Source: a bacterium
GTDB taxonomy: Bacteria; Patescibacteriota; Minisyncoccia; Minisyncoccales; CG1-02-41-26
Reading direction: 5' to 3'
Assembly (NCBI GenBank): GCA_030648255.1
Contig: JAUSHZ010000025.1
Location: forward strand, 1 to 49,263
Length of the DNA: 49,263 nucleotides
Below are positions 8,967-19,600 of this stretch, one piece after another (the first letter of the stretch is position 1; the number at the start of each line of letters is the position of its first letter). Under the pieces are notes generated by a model. It saw only the letters and a list, made by a program, of their open reading frames with translations, was not told the DNA's origin and searched no databases. Made by a program: the position numbers and the translations under genes.

Positions 8967-10001
8967 TTACTTCCAGCCTTGGGAGATGGGGCGGAAGGCC
9001 ACTTGTTCTTGGGGTATTTGCATTGGACCTTGAGGCGTTTGCTGGGTCATATTTACCTGTTGCTTTTTAAACTCAAGCGAAAGCTCAAAATAATTTGAAA
9101 TTTCCGCGCTTTCAATAAAAGCGATTTTATAACCCTTTGTATTTTGCATAGCATTTTGGCCAAGTTCGTTTTCTGGATTCCATAAAATGCCAAGCTCCAT
9201 TTCATTAGCGTATTCCTCGTATAATTCCGTCATTGTCTTGGAAAGTTCCTCGTCTGCTGGACTTACTGCTTTTAGGCCCAAGTCCTCTTTGGCTTCTTTT
9301 CGGCCAATAAAATACTGGTGAGAGTAAAGCTTTTCTGTAAAATAATCAACGGCTTTATCAATTTCATCATCTTTCATTGGCGATTTGTGGCTTTTTAGCA
9401 ATCGCTTTGCCAAAATTCTAATTAAATTATGGGTTCGATTAACATTGCCCAAAGCCAAAGGATGAATTTGCGGGTTGGCTTCAATAAACTTACCAAAAAT
9501 TTTAGCAAGTTCAGCGTCATTTTTTATGCCAAATTTATTTTTAGCCAAATCGAAGTAAGCCATTACATCTTCTACAGAAATTGGAATTTTATTTTGCGGA
9601 TTTTGCGGGTCTGACGGATTAAAAACATTAGCGGTTGATGGATCAATTGGCGAAAGCTCAGATAAATCGCTCATTATAATTTCATCAGCCCCTAAAGAAA
9701 TCATTGTGGCAGCTGAATGGGCTTTATATGGAATTAAAACAGAAAACTTGTCACAATACTCCCTCATCATTGAAACCAAACGCCATGGCACCATTGTGTC
9801 TCCCCCAGATGAATGTAAAAACAAATCAATATTCTCGGTTTTGCCAATGGCTCGTAAATGTTTGCTGATTATTGGCACTATATCCATGGCGATTTTAGCC
9901 GTTGGTGTGCCTGGGGCTCCTTGCCTGTCGCTTGTTAAATAAGTAATAACCCGCGAATTTCTCAATTTCTCAATTTTTTGTATAAGTTGTTTTTTATCCA
10001 T
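8967..10001 (-). CDS. Serine dehydrogenase proteinase (SDH)-family, ClpP/SppA-fold serine protease
   Basis: 'IDLFLHSSGGDTMVPWRLVSMMREY...VLIPYKAHSAATMISLGADEIIMSDLSELSPIDPS'. Confidence 0.8.
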   Translation of the reverse strand: MDKKQLIQKIEKLRNSRVITYLTSDRQGAPGTPTAKIAMDIVPIISKHLRAIGKTENIDLFLHSSGGDTMVPWRLVSMMREYCDKFSVLIPYKAHSAATMISLGADEIIMSDLSELSPIDPSTANVFNPSDPQNPQNKIPISVEDVMAYFDLAKNKFGIKNDAELAKIFGKFIEANPQIHPLALGNVNRTHNLIRILAKRLLKSHKSPMKDDEIDKAVDYFTEKLYSHQYFIGRKEAKEDLGLKAVSPADEELSKTMTELYEEYANEMELGILWNPENELGQNAMQNTKGYKIAFIESAEISNYFELSLEFKKQQVNMTQQTPQGPMQIPQEQVAFRPISQGWK

Positions 10002-10091
10002 ATTGTTATTATTATTGCTGTTATATTAGCTTATTTACCGCGACTTTTCAACTTCTTTTTCATATCCTCATTATACTCTTTTTGGGATTTT

Positions 10092-10200
10092 CGGGGCACG
10101 CTCGTCAACTTGACAAACGGGTTTGAAATTTGCTATCATATAATTAATACTTACGAAAAAGACCCTTATGTGGCTTTATCCATGTCGGGGGCTTTTTCTT
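10092..10200 (+). promoter_or_regulatory. Promoter-hairpin cassette 1 (predicted short RNA antisense to NYN gene 3' end)
   Basis: GGGCACGCTCGT element, -35 TTGACA 10110-10115, 18-bp spacer, -10 TATCAT 10134-10139, hairpin AAAAAGACCC...GGGGGCTTTTTC. Confidence 0.55.
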
Positions 10201-10696
10201 TTCTAACCTGCAAAATATTTATTTGGTCATTTAAATAAGCAATGGGAACATTTATTCTTTTTAAAAGAATTGAGCAAAGTTTTTTGTTATGAGGCGACAA
10301 TATAGCTTTTAGCTTATCTCTTTCTTTGAGAAATTTTATCAAACTGGCATAATCGCCATCGCTAGTAACAATAATCGCTTTTTCAAAACTATTTTCATAA
10401 GCATCCTTCATAGCTTGAACTACTAAATCGGCATCGCAATTACCCTTTGGCTTGCCATTGTTATCATAGATAACTTCTTTAAATATAAGGGTAAATCCTG
10501 CCTCTTGAAGATACGCATACAAATCTTTATATTTAGGAATAAAACCAAGAAATATATAGGCACGATTCACATTATATTTTTGAGAAAGCCAAACACGAAA
10601 ACGGCCATAGTCAAGCTTCCAGCCAAAACCAGCAACGCCACCGTATAAGTTAGCTCCATCTATGTACGCATAATTATTTTGTTGATATTTCAGCAT
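10166..10696 (-). CDS. NYN domain (PIN-like, LabA/DUF88-type) predicted RNase
   Basis: 'YAYIDGANLYGG', 'NCDADLVVQAMKDAYE', 'AIIVTSDGDYASLIKFL'. Confidence 0.8.
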   Translation of the reverse strand: MLKYQQNNYAYIDGANLYGGVAGFGWKLDYGRFRVWLSQKYNVNRAYIFLGFIPKYKDLYAYLQEAGFTLIFKEVIYDNNGKPKGNCDADLVVQAMKDAYENSFEKAIIVTSDGDYASLIKFLKERDKLKAILSPHNKKLCSILLKRINVPIAYLNDQINILQVRKEKAPDMDKAT

Positions 10697-10726
10697 ATCT
10701 TATTATACTCTTCTTAAAATTTTGTA

Positions 10727-10826
10727 GGGCACGCTCGTGGACTTGACAAGCGGGTTTGAAATTTGCTATTATATAAATACAAATCCTCATCGGATGGGTG
10801 TTTACACCGGTTCGTGAGGTTTTTTG
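10727..10826 (+). promoter_or_regulatory. Promoter-hairpin cassette 2 (predicted short RNA antisense to DUF3800 gene 3' end)
   Basis: GGGCACGCTCGT, -35 TTGACA 10743-10748, 18-bp spacer, -10 TATTAT 10767-10772, hairpin CCTCA...GGTGTttACACC...TGAGGTTTTTT. Confidence 0.55.
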
Positions 10827-11467
10827 TTTTTATTAGCAAAAATCATTGCCTTTGCCTCTTTCCAATTTAACAACTGCTCACTGATAATTTTATCTTTAAT
10901 AAGATTATAAAACTTTTCATTTTTTCCTGTATACTTCCAAAGCAAACTCCCTGCTACCATATCCGCTGAATTTATCTCGGGGTTATCCACGCTACTCAAA
11001 TGCTTCAAAATAAACGGTTCGCCTAACAATTCAAGCAATGTCTCGTTAAATTTTATCAAATCATCTTTTTGTTGAAAATGCTTATCAAAAATCACTTCTT
11101 TAATTTTAATATCTTGATAAAAAACTAAACATTCTTTAAGTAAAATGTAGGCAAGCAAAGCAAAATTATCGGGCGTATCTTTTATGCTTTGATTGTTCTT
11201 TTCAATAATTAAAGCGAAAATATTTACATCAGCCAAAGATAGCTCTTTTAGGTAAACAGTTTTTGTGCGTTCGCCTGCTTTGTAAAACTTAACTTCGGAA
11301 ATAACCTTTTCCTTTTTGTCACATGCCATGCTCTTCCTTGCCTTTTTCAACACAGATAAAAGAACTTCTTGAGTATTCACTCCAACAGCGGCCATAATAA
11401 TCACTTTATTTTTTGGGTCGGGTAGAGTTCCCGACTCGTCTATTAAAATAGAAATTTTTGAGTTCAT
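10802..11467 (-). CDS. DUF3800 domain protein
   Basis: 'ISILIDESGTLPDPKNKVIIMAAVGV', 'NSADMVAGSLLWKY'. Confidence 0.75.
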   Translation of the reverse strand: MNSKISILIDESGTLPDPKNKVIIMAAVGVNTQEVLLSVLKKARKSMACDKKEKVISEVKFYKAGERTKTVYLKELSLADVNIFALIIEKNNQSIKDTPDNFALLAYILLKECLVFYQDIKIKEVIFDKHFQQKDDLIKFNETLLELLGEPFILKHLSSVDNPEINSADMVAGSLLWKYTGKNEKFYNLIKDKIISEQLLNWKEAKAMIFANKNKKPHEPV

Positions 11468-11577
11468 AATTTTTTATTTTTATCATATCCTCATTATACT
11501 CCTCTTTGAAGCTTCGTATTACTTTATTTTACAAAAAATCATCCTCTTGGCGATTTTGTTTGCTATAATTAAACGAT

Positions 11578-13629
11578 ATGAAATTGAAAATCTTGCTTAT
11601 ACTGATTTTTGGCATTCTTATAGTTTCGGGTATTATCACCTTGGGTAGCCTTAACGCAAAATTATTAGCTGTTTATCGCTCCAACCAGTCCTTTTCTCTT
11701 ATTGACCGCAACAATAATATTTTTTTTATTTCAAAAAATCCCAAAGAATATTATGCCCAATATTCCGATTCAATCCCGCCTAATTTCAAAACTTTACTAA
11801 TAAAAAAAGAGGATAGATATTTTTATTGGCATTTTGGTTTTAATTTTTGGGGGATATTGCAGGTTATTGGAAACGAGTTGGGCTTATCACAAAGAAAGGC
11901 CTCTAGCACCATAACCCAGCAATTAGCAAAAATACTTTTAGAAAAAGAAAACCAAAGAAACATTACCAATAAAATAAAAGAATCTTTTTATACTATTAGC
12001 CTAGAGATTTTTAATAGCAAGGAGGAAATTTTAAAAATGTACGCAAACTCAATCTATTTTGGAAACCAATTTCAAGGGATAAAATCTGCAACTCAAGGAT
12101 ACTTTAATGTGTCTCCTGAAAATCTAACCACCGGGCAGATTGTTCAGCTACTCTCCACTATCAACAGCCCAACCAGCTATAACCCAGCAAGTGATTTAAA
12201 TATAGAAAAAGCAAGAATCTTATCCGTATCGCTTGGCGTAAAAACCGATAATTTTATTGAGCCAAAGGAATGCCAAATAAATATACAAAATTATATCTCA
12301 AATAATAAGCCGATTTTGGAATTAGCCCTATATCTTCCTGATGATATTAATAAAAATCTCAAATTAACTATTGATAGCAACCTAATGCAAAAAGCGCGCT
12401 CAATTGTGTCTTCTAACATTGATGTTTTGAAAGACAAAAAAGCAAAAAACGCCGCTGTTGTTATTTTGTCTGTGCCCGACAATCAAATAATTACCTTGAT
12501 TGGCTCGCCAAACCCCAGCTCGTTTTCCGATGGTTATAAAATTGATATGTCCACAAAACCTAGGCAAATTGGCTCAACCATTAAGCCATTTATTTATTTG
12601 CTTGGTTTTGAGGCGGGAATGCGGCCATACACATTAATTGATGACCGCGAATATAAATATACAGGCCCTGGAGGGTATCCTATTTATCCTAAAAATTATG
12701 ACTTTAAATACCACGGCGAAATGACAGCGCATTATGCATTGTCCAACAGTATCAATGTGGCAGCGGTAAAAACGCTTGAGTTTGTTGGAGTTGAAAACTT
12801 TAACCAATTTTTGATAAAGGACTTAGCATATAGCCCTGTTCAGCCCATAGACCAATACCAGCTTGGAATTGCCCTCGGGGGCTTGGAAATGAATTTACTG
12901 GATTTAACTCATTATTTTTCAATTTTCCCAAGCCAAGGAAAGCTTGCTAGCTTAAAAATATTCAGTGATGATGAAGCAATAAATAAAGATATAGCGCCAA
13001 AAGATTATGTTGAACTTATAAACAAAATTTTAAGCGATCGCAAAACAGGAATAGACCAATTTGGCGCTGAAAGCTCTTTAAATCTTTCAGCCAATAATTA
13101 TGCCTTAAAAACTGGCACTTCGCACGACTATACTGACAGCTGGATTGTTGGCTATACGCCAGATTTTTTGGTTGGCGTGTGGGTGGGCAACGCAGACAAT
13201 TCGCCCACCGATGCTGTTTCTGGGCAAATAGGAGCTGGGAGAATTTGGAACGAAATTATGCAAGCAATGCTCAATTCAGATTATAATAAAAATACGCAAT
13301 TTGATTTTTCCAGCGTAAAAGAATACCAAGGTAAAAACGGGGTGGAGTTTGGCTTAGTCAATGATGACTTTGAAAAGTCACAAAATATTATAAAAGAGCA
13401 GGACAAAGCATTTATTTTAAGCCCGCACAACAATGATGTTTTCACCTTTAAGATTGATGCGCAAATTGCTCTGAAAGCAAAAGATTCTGCCACTTGGACA
13501 GTTAATGGCCAAAGTTATGGAACTGGTCAAGAGATATTTTTTTCTCCAAAAAAAGAAGGCTATTATGAAATAACAGCCTCCTCTAAATCGCAAACAGAAA
13601 CTATATTTGTGCGATTTGTTGGTAATTAG
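11578..13629 (+). CDS. pbpC: Penicillin-binding protein 1C (transglycosylase/transpeptidase)
   Basis: GT51 'KKEDRYFYWHFGFNFWGI', 'ASSTITQQLAK'; transpeptidase 'RQIGSTIKPF', 'SNSINVAAV', 'KTGTSHDYTDSW'; C-terminal BiPBP-like domain. Confidence 0.85.
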   Translation: MKLKILLILIFGILIVSGIITLGSLNAKLLAVYRSNQSFSLIDRNNNIFFISKNPKEYYAQYSDSIPPNFKTLLIKKEDRYFYWHFGFNFWGILQVIGNELGLSQRKASSTITQQLAKILLEKENQRNITNKIKESFYTISLEIFNSKEEILKMYANSIYFGNQFQGIKSATQGYFNVSPENLTTGQIVQLLSTINSPTSYNPASDLNIEKARILSVSLGVKTDNFIEPKECQINIQNYISNNKPILELALYLPDDINKNLKLTIDSNLMQKARSIVSSNIDVLKDKKAKNAAVVILSVPDNQIITLIGSPNPSSFSDGYKIDMSTKPRQIGSTIKPFIYLLGFEAGMRPYTLIDDREYKYTGPGGYPIYPKNYDFKYHGEMTAHYALSNSINVAAVKTLEFVGVENFNQFLIKDLAYSPVQPIDQYQLGIALGGLEMNLLDLTHYFSIFPSQGKLASLKIFSDDEAINKDIAPKDYVELINKILSDRKTGIDQFGAESSLNLSANNYALKTGTSHDYTDSWIVGYTPDFLVGVWVGNADNSPTDAVSGQIGAGRIWNEIMQAMLNSDYNKNTQFDFSSVKEYQGKNGVEFGLVNDDFEKSQNIIKEQDKAFILSPHNNDVFTFKIDAQIALKAKDSATWTVNGQSYGTGQEIFFSPKKEGYYEITASSKSQTETIFVRFVGN

Positions 13630-16600
13630 TTGGTCACTTGAAAATTGAAGCTACCTGTGCGGCCAAAATTTTCAGGTGTGTACATTTCTGAAACTATTGC
13701 TGGTAATTGCGAATAGCTACCAGGAACCAAAGCTCTTAAATAATAGTCAAACTCATAAACGCCAGCTTTTAAATTGCTAACATAAACATACGCTCTGTCA
13801 TCGCGTATTTCTTTAAAATCAGGGTAAATTTCCGGAGCTTTTACTTCAATTTGATTAAACCTCAAGTCCTTGCTTTCAGTGGCCAAGCTTAAATCAACAA
13901 TTTCCAAGCCAGCTGGGATAAAATCTTCTATCTGGACATTTCTGCGCTCAACTGGAACCACAACAGTTAAGTGCTCTCTAACAAGATCGCCGGCCTTAGC
14001 TTTTATTAATGGGGTATTTCCAGCCTTATCATCTAAAGCATAAAGTTGCCTTGTAATAGTAAACCCTTCATCTCGTGGCTGTACATTTCCATTAAGATAA
14101 TATTTTAGCGCCATATCATAATATAAAGAGCCAGAACCCGTCTTTTTCAATTCCAAAGTGTTGTAATCATCTATCTTCAAATCGCTAACAGGTATTGTCT
14201 TTTTGTTTTGGTTTAAAATAGTGGAAACATTAAAGCTAAATGTATCAATACTTTTACCATTAATAAGAGTGTCTAAGGTGTAAACAGATTTTGTTTCTTT
14301 TTTCCAGCTAAGATAATCTGTAAATGCTTCAACAACAGCCAAAGTATTTTGCGTAGACCCCCAAGCTCCGTCTTTATCCCTAGAGCTAAGTAGCCATCTT
14401 ATTATCTTGTCTGTTATGGCGGTATCCCGCTTGCCCAAGGAGAGCGATTTAAGATACAAAGCAGTGTCGCCAATGGTTGATTCAAAATAATTATAATAAT
14501 AATTATTTTGTTTACCTTCTAAAAATGCGCCTCGAGAATCTATATTTATTCTGTTATCAAGGCTATTGTTTATTTTTGTCTTAGCAGATGCGTCAAACAA
14601 ACCCATATTAACCAGCACGCCAAGCTCCCCCAATGCTTTTTGGGACAGCTTATCGTTAATCATTGAAGCGTTGTTTATAATAGCGCGCATCTCTCCTGCT
14701 AAATTGCTATTATTTTTATACCTATCAGTTTGCATTAACACTAAAGCCAGAGAAATCTTCTCATCGCTTGTTATATTTCTTTGCGGGTTATTATAATAGG
14801 CATATAAATAATCTGCTCCCCTGTTTAAAGAATCACTGTTAACTGGGTAGTTAGCTTTTTTGAGAGCATTTAACGCATCAACAACTTTAAGGGTTACAAA
14901 ATATTGAGAGCTTCCATATCCCCACGCATTGAAACCGCCATCGTAATTTTGGTTTTTATAAATATCAGCCAAGCCAATATCAACCAATTGGTCAATTGTA
15001 TAAATTTTGTCTTTATACTCAACCTTTTCTAACTTGAACTTGTCGGCTAAATTTGGAATTTGCAAGCCATTCTTTATAATAGCAATGGCTTTTAATTTGC
15101 TGGAAATTTGTTCAGAACAACCATACGGATAATTAATTAAATAATTTAAAGCATCCGACAAAAACACAGCCAAAGTAGCTGAACTTCTTAAGGTTAGATC
15201 GCCATTAATTGGGGAAACATTTTCGGGCAAGTAAATTATTTCTCTAGCTGTATCTCCTTGAGTATAATTTGCGCTGGCTGTAACCTCATAAGTGGAATTT
15301 TGCCTAACAGCAATACTCCCAGCCACAGAATCCTCTAGTCCGTCGCCTTTAGCTGTAATAGTGAAAGTATGCACGCCCTCATTAAATTTCGCTGGGGCTT
15401 TGGCCGCAAAATATATTGTTTTTTGCTCTCCTTTATTAATTCTAACTGTTTTTTCTACGTTATTATCAGAGGATTCCAGCGTATCGCTTTTAAATGTTAC
15501 TTGAAATGTTTTATCACTATCAGATTGGTTGAAAATTTGAGCGCCAACGCTAAAAGTATCTTCTGGCACAATAAACCTGGGCTTTAAAGGAACAACCATA
15601 AGGTCTTTTTTGCTTTGGAATTGAATATAACTAACTCCCAGCTTTGTATCTTTGGTTATTCCTAAAACTTCTGTTTGCCAAGTAGTTAGGTTGTCTGGCA
15701 GTTTAAATGATACTTGAGCCTTGCCATCATCGCCAGTCTGCACCACAGCGCTCCAAAAAGCTGTTTCTCTAAAGTCTCCTCTTGTTTTATTGTCAGCCCC
15801 GCCTCCCCCGCTCCCACCTTTGGTGTTGGATATATCCACAGGGTCAATGCGAACAATCTTGTTTTTTATATTTGAGGCAGTGGAAACTGTAAGCGGGAAA
15901 CCATTGTAAAAAAATATCAAAGGGTCTTTTTTAGGGTTGCCTTCCAAAGCCAAAACGCTCAAATCAACCACAGCCACTGAAACTTCTGTTTTTAGCGGAT
16001 TGCCAGCAGAATCCTTTGCTACAACGCTTAAATTTACATTATCTCCGGGTTTATAGAATTTTTTGTCGGAAAGCACTTCTAAATTAATTTTTGACTTATC
16101 GCTGTTTATTCTAAATTCTTGAGAACCAAATTTTACAGCAGGGTCGGAAGATTGCAGTAACACAGAAACAAAAACATTGGGGCTATAATCATCTGTGGCT
16201 GTGAAATTATATCCTAATATGTTTCCAGTAAAATCAACTATCTTGTAGTCAAATATCTTGCCCCTTTCAATAGTTATTAAGGCCTTAGATTTTAGATAGG
16301 GAGATTTAATAATTAATTGCCCTTGCTCGCCAGCTTTAAGTTCGGTTTTACTAGCTTTTAAGTCTAGAGTTGTGCCGTCGTCAAAATTAAAGCTTGCTTG
16401 GCCCTCTCCATAAACGTAAATGCTAGTTTTGGATTTGATTAAGTTCCCGGGCCGATCGTGAGAAGTTAGCTCTATATCGTATTGGCCTTCTTTATCAAGT
16501 TTTATTTTGTCCTTCCAATCGCCATTGCTATCTGTGCCAAAATTTATTGTCTTGACAATATCTTTTTTCTCTTCCCATTGGTAGCTAAACACTCCGCTAA

Positions 16601-19600
16601 CTTCTTGCCGCTTGGCATATACCCAATTAACTGCATAAATATTGGCGGTTATATTTCCAACGCCTAAATTTTCTCCATTAACATCAACTGTTTTTACTTT
16701 TAAATCAAATTCCTGATTCTTGGCCACAAAGTATGGGTCTGTTTTAACGCCAATATAATAAGCGCCCGCATGCACAATAAAAGATTGCTGGTTTGAGATG
16801 CTCTGTCCTAAATTATTTTTTACAGTTGAATCCACAACAATTATTCTGCTCCCTTGGCTTGCGCTGTTTTTTAGCATTTCCTGCAAATCGAGTTTTTGTG
16901 AGAATTTAAATTTGCCATTTTTGTCAGTTGTTCCACTGTTTCGGGAAATAAATTTATCGCCATAATAATACGAATTTGAGTAGTAATAGTTGTCGTCCCA
17001 TGAGCCGAAATTAAACCACTCTCCGCCTGCATATTTATCAAAATAATAATTTTGGCTGCTAATTGTGTAGCTTACTTGCGCGTTATCAACTGGCGCGCCA
17101 AAATAATAGTTAGCATCAACCTCAAGGTTTGCTGTGTCTTTGGAAATATACTCGCTCTTTGAAGAGCTCTGGCTAACTTGAAAGGCCGAGGGCACGTATT
17201 CTTTTATATCAAAATACGCGCAATTATAACTACCTTTCACGCAAACACTATATGTCCCAAGAGGAGAATTTCTATCTAGCATAAAATCAAGGCTAAAAGT
17301 TCCAAAATCATTAATATCAATATTTTTATCTAAAATAACAGTCCCCTTAGAATCGTTTGCTTTAACTTCTACTGTTTTGTTATTAAACATTTCATAGTTT
17401 CCATCATAACCAATGCGCAAAATACCTTTAATATGAACTGTCTGTTCTGGCCTATATAAAGGTTTGTCTGTGTATATATAGGTTTTTTTATAGTTAGAGG
17501 CATCTTGGGCCCAATTCATCCCGTCATTATCCTGCATAACTATTGTACTGTCATTTCCTAAGCTAGCCACAATATAGCTAACGCCAAGGGCTGGAGCGGA
17601 AAAAGACAAGCCGTCATTGTTGGTTATTGCTGTTCCAAGCAAATTACGGCTCTTTCCATAAAACTTTATAGTAGCTCCGGGCACTGGCTCTTGAGTTTTT
17701 ATATTAGTTACCCAATAAAGATTTTTTAAACTGTTTATTTGTTCTGTGGATAATCGCTCTTCTGATGACCCTAAATAATCAGTAGCTGGAGCAATGGATT
17801 TTTCAGCCACGGCTAAGTTTGTTACTGTAACATAACTGGTAAATTTTCTACCCTTATTATTTGAAAGCAAGGGGTTTGCCAAAGCAACCACATAATTTCC
17901 AATAGGGTCTGTAAAATAATCCGCCAGGTTAACTGGGAAATAATTATTTATCCAATATCTTTCGGGTAGGCCTATTCTTTTGGTTCTATAATCGCTACAA
18001 GCCGAAGCGTTGATATTATTATCTTCGTACATTTTTTCAAAATCTGAAGCCGATGCTTTACAAATTTCTAAATCAACATAAGAAATATTGACAGCGCCAA
18101 AATTTAAAACAGTGTCCTGCGGAGAGGTAACACTATATCTCTGTTGCAAACCAAAAGCATAAGCGCTACTTGGCTCCATAGACCCTGTCATAAAGCTAAT
18201 TTCTTGTTTTATATTTTGGCCAAAAACATCGTTTATGTCTAAATTAAGATTATAATTGCTATTTGGCGCGAATCCTCCGCTTACTCGAGTTATGATAGTC
18301 CCCACTGGGCAGGGAGATGCCTCGTATGCCCAATCTGATTGATAAAAAGAATTTGTCTGAAAATCAAGATTACCCGTAATTTTTTCTTTTAAATCCTTTT
18401 TATCTGGCGCAAGTAAGGGATTATTTGAACACAAGTAAAAACCGTTTAAGTATTTTTTACTTAAATTATCGTATGCTTTTGCCGAATTACCCAAGCTAAC
18501 TTTTAAGGCAGAATAAACTATGGCCTTATTTGAAATCGTGTTTTTGTTTATTTGTAAGCCGTTTATATTAACTATTTTTTCCAAATCAATACTCAAATAA
18601 TCGCCCGGCTTGATGGCCTCTGCTTTAAAATATATATTTATGGCTTTGCTGTCCTGAATTTTTTCGCAATTTGCCCTGTCATAGCTATTTTCATCTTTGC
18701 ACTTTTTTCCATACTCTATTTTTTGCAAGTTTGTGGCTGTGATACGGCTTCTAGATAAATCTATATCTTCAAAAAAAGTTAAAGTTAAATATCCTTGCGG
18801 ATCAAATAAATTTAAACTGGCCAAATTAGTTCTATCTGAAAATGCAGACCATCTGTTCACAACATCAGCTGTGGCAACATCAATTTTTTTAGCAATATCT
18901 AGAATTATATCTCCCTCAATAGGATAAGCTCTATTTATAGTAATAGTGTAATCCTTTTTAAAATCCCAAAACTTAGCTCGGCCAAATGAATCTTTTTGAG
19001 GATAGATTTCAATAGCAGATTGGTCAACTTCCTCTTTTTGGCCAATAGAAAAATCAAAAATATTTGCCATTGTCTGGCTGATTTTAAAACCAAAACTATC
19101 TCCTGTTTTATACTGCGGGTTGTTGTTTATTTCGTCTTTCGTTTTTGCAGCGTATTGAACTACAAAGGGGACTTCTTTATTGGTGCTTTTGTCAATTATT
19201 TTTATTTCTGCTTTTGTTTTATTTAAATTAATTGGCTGATTAAAATATATTCTTACGGGCTGGTCATAAATTTGGCTGTAAATTTTAGGATAAGTTTCTG
19301 TGTCAGCATACCTTAATTTAAGAACCTGAAACGCGCTTTTAAAATCAGAAACCCCCAAGCCGTCTAGAGAAACAAATCCCTTTTTTACTTCAACCGTATA
19401 ATTGGCTGATTTTTTCAAATAATCTTTTGGAATAAATTGTAAAGTATTGGTGCTAATCCATTTAAACTTTCCTTCGGTTGTTGGGCTTATTTTTACAGGA
19501 ATGTCTTGTTTTTCTAATTGGTCAATGGTTGTCACAGGAACCATTGGGCGGTTAAAAACTACGGTAATCTTAGAGTTTGCTGGAGCTTCGGAATTAGTTG

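Noticed and set aside
9978-10238. 86-aa plus-strand ORF spanning promoter cassette 1
   Set aside because: Crosses the promoter and hairpin and overlaps both flanking genes; no SD.
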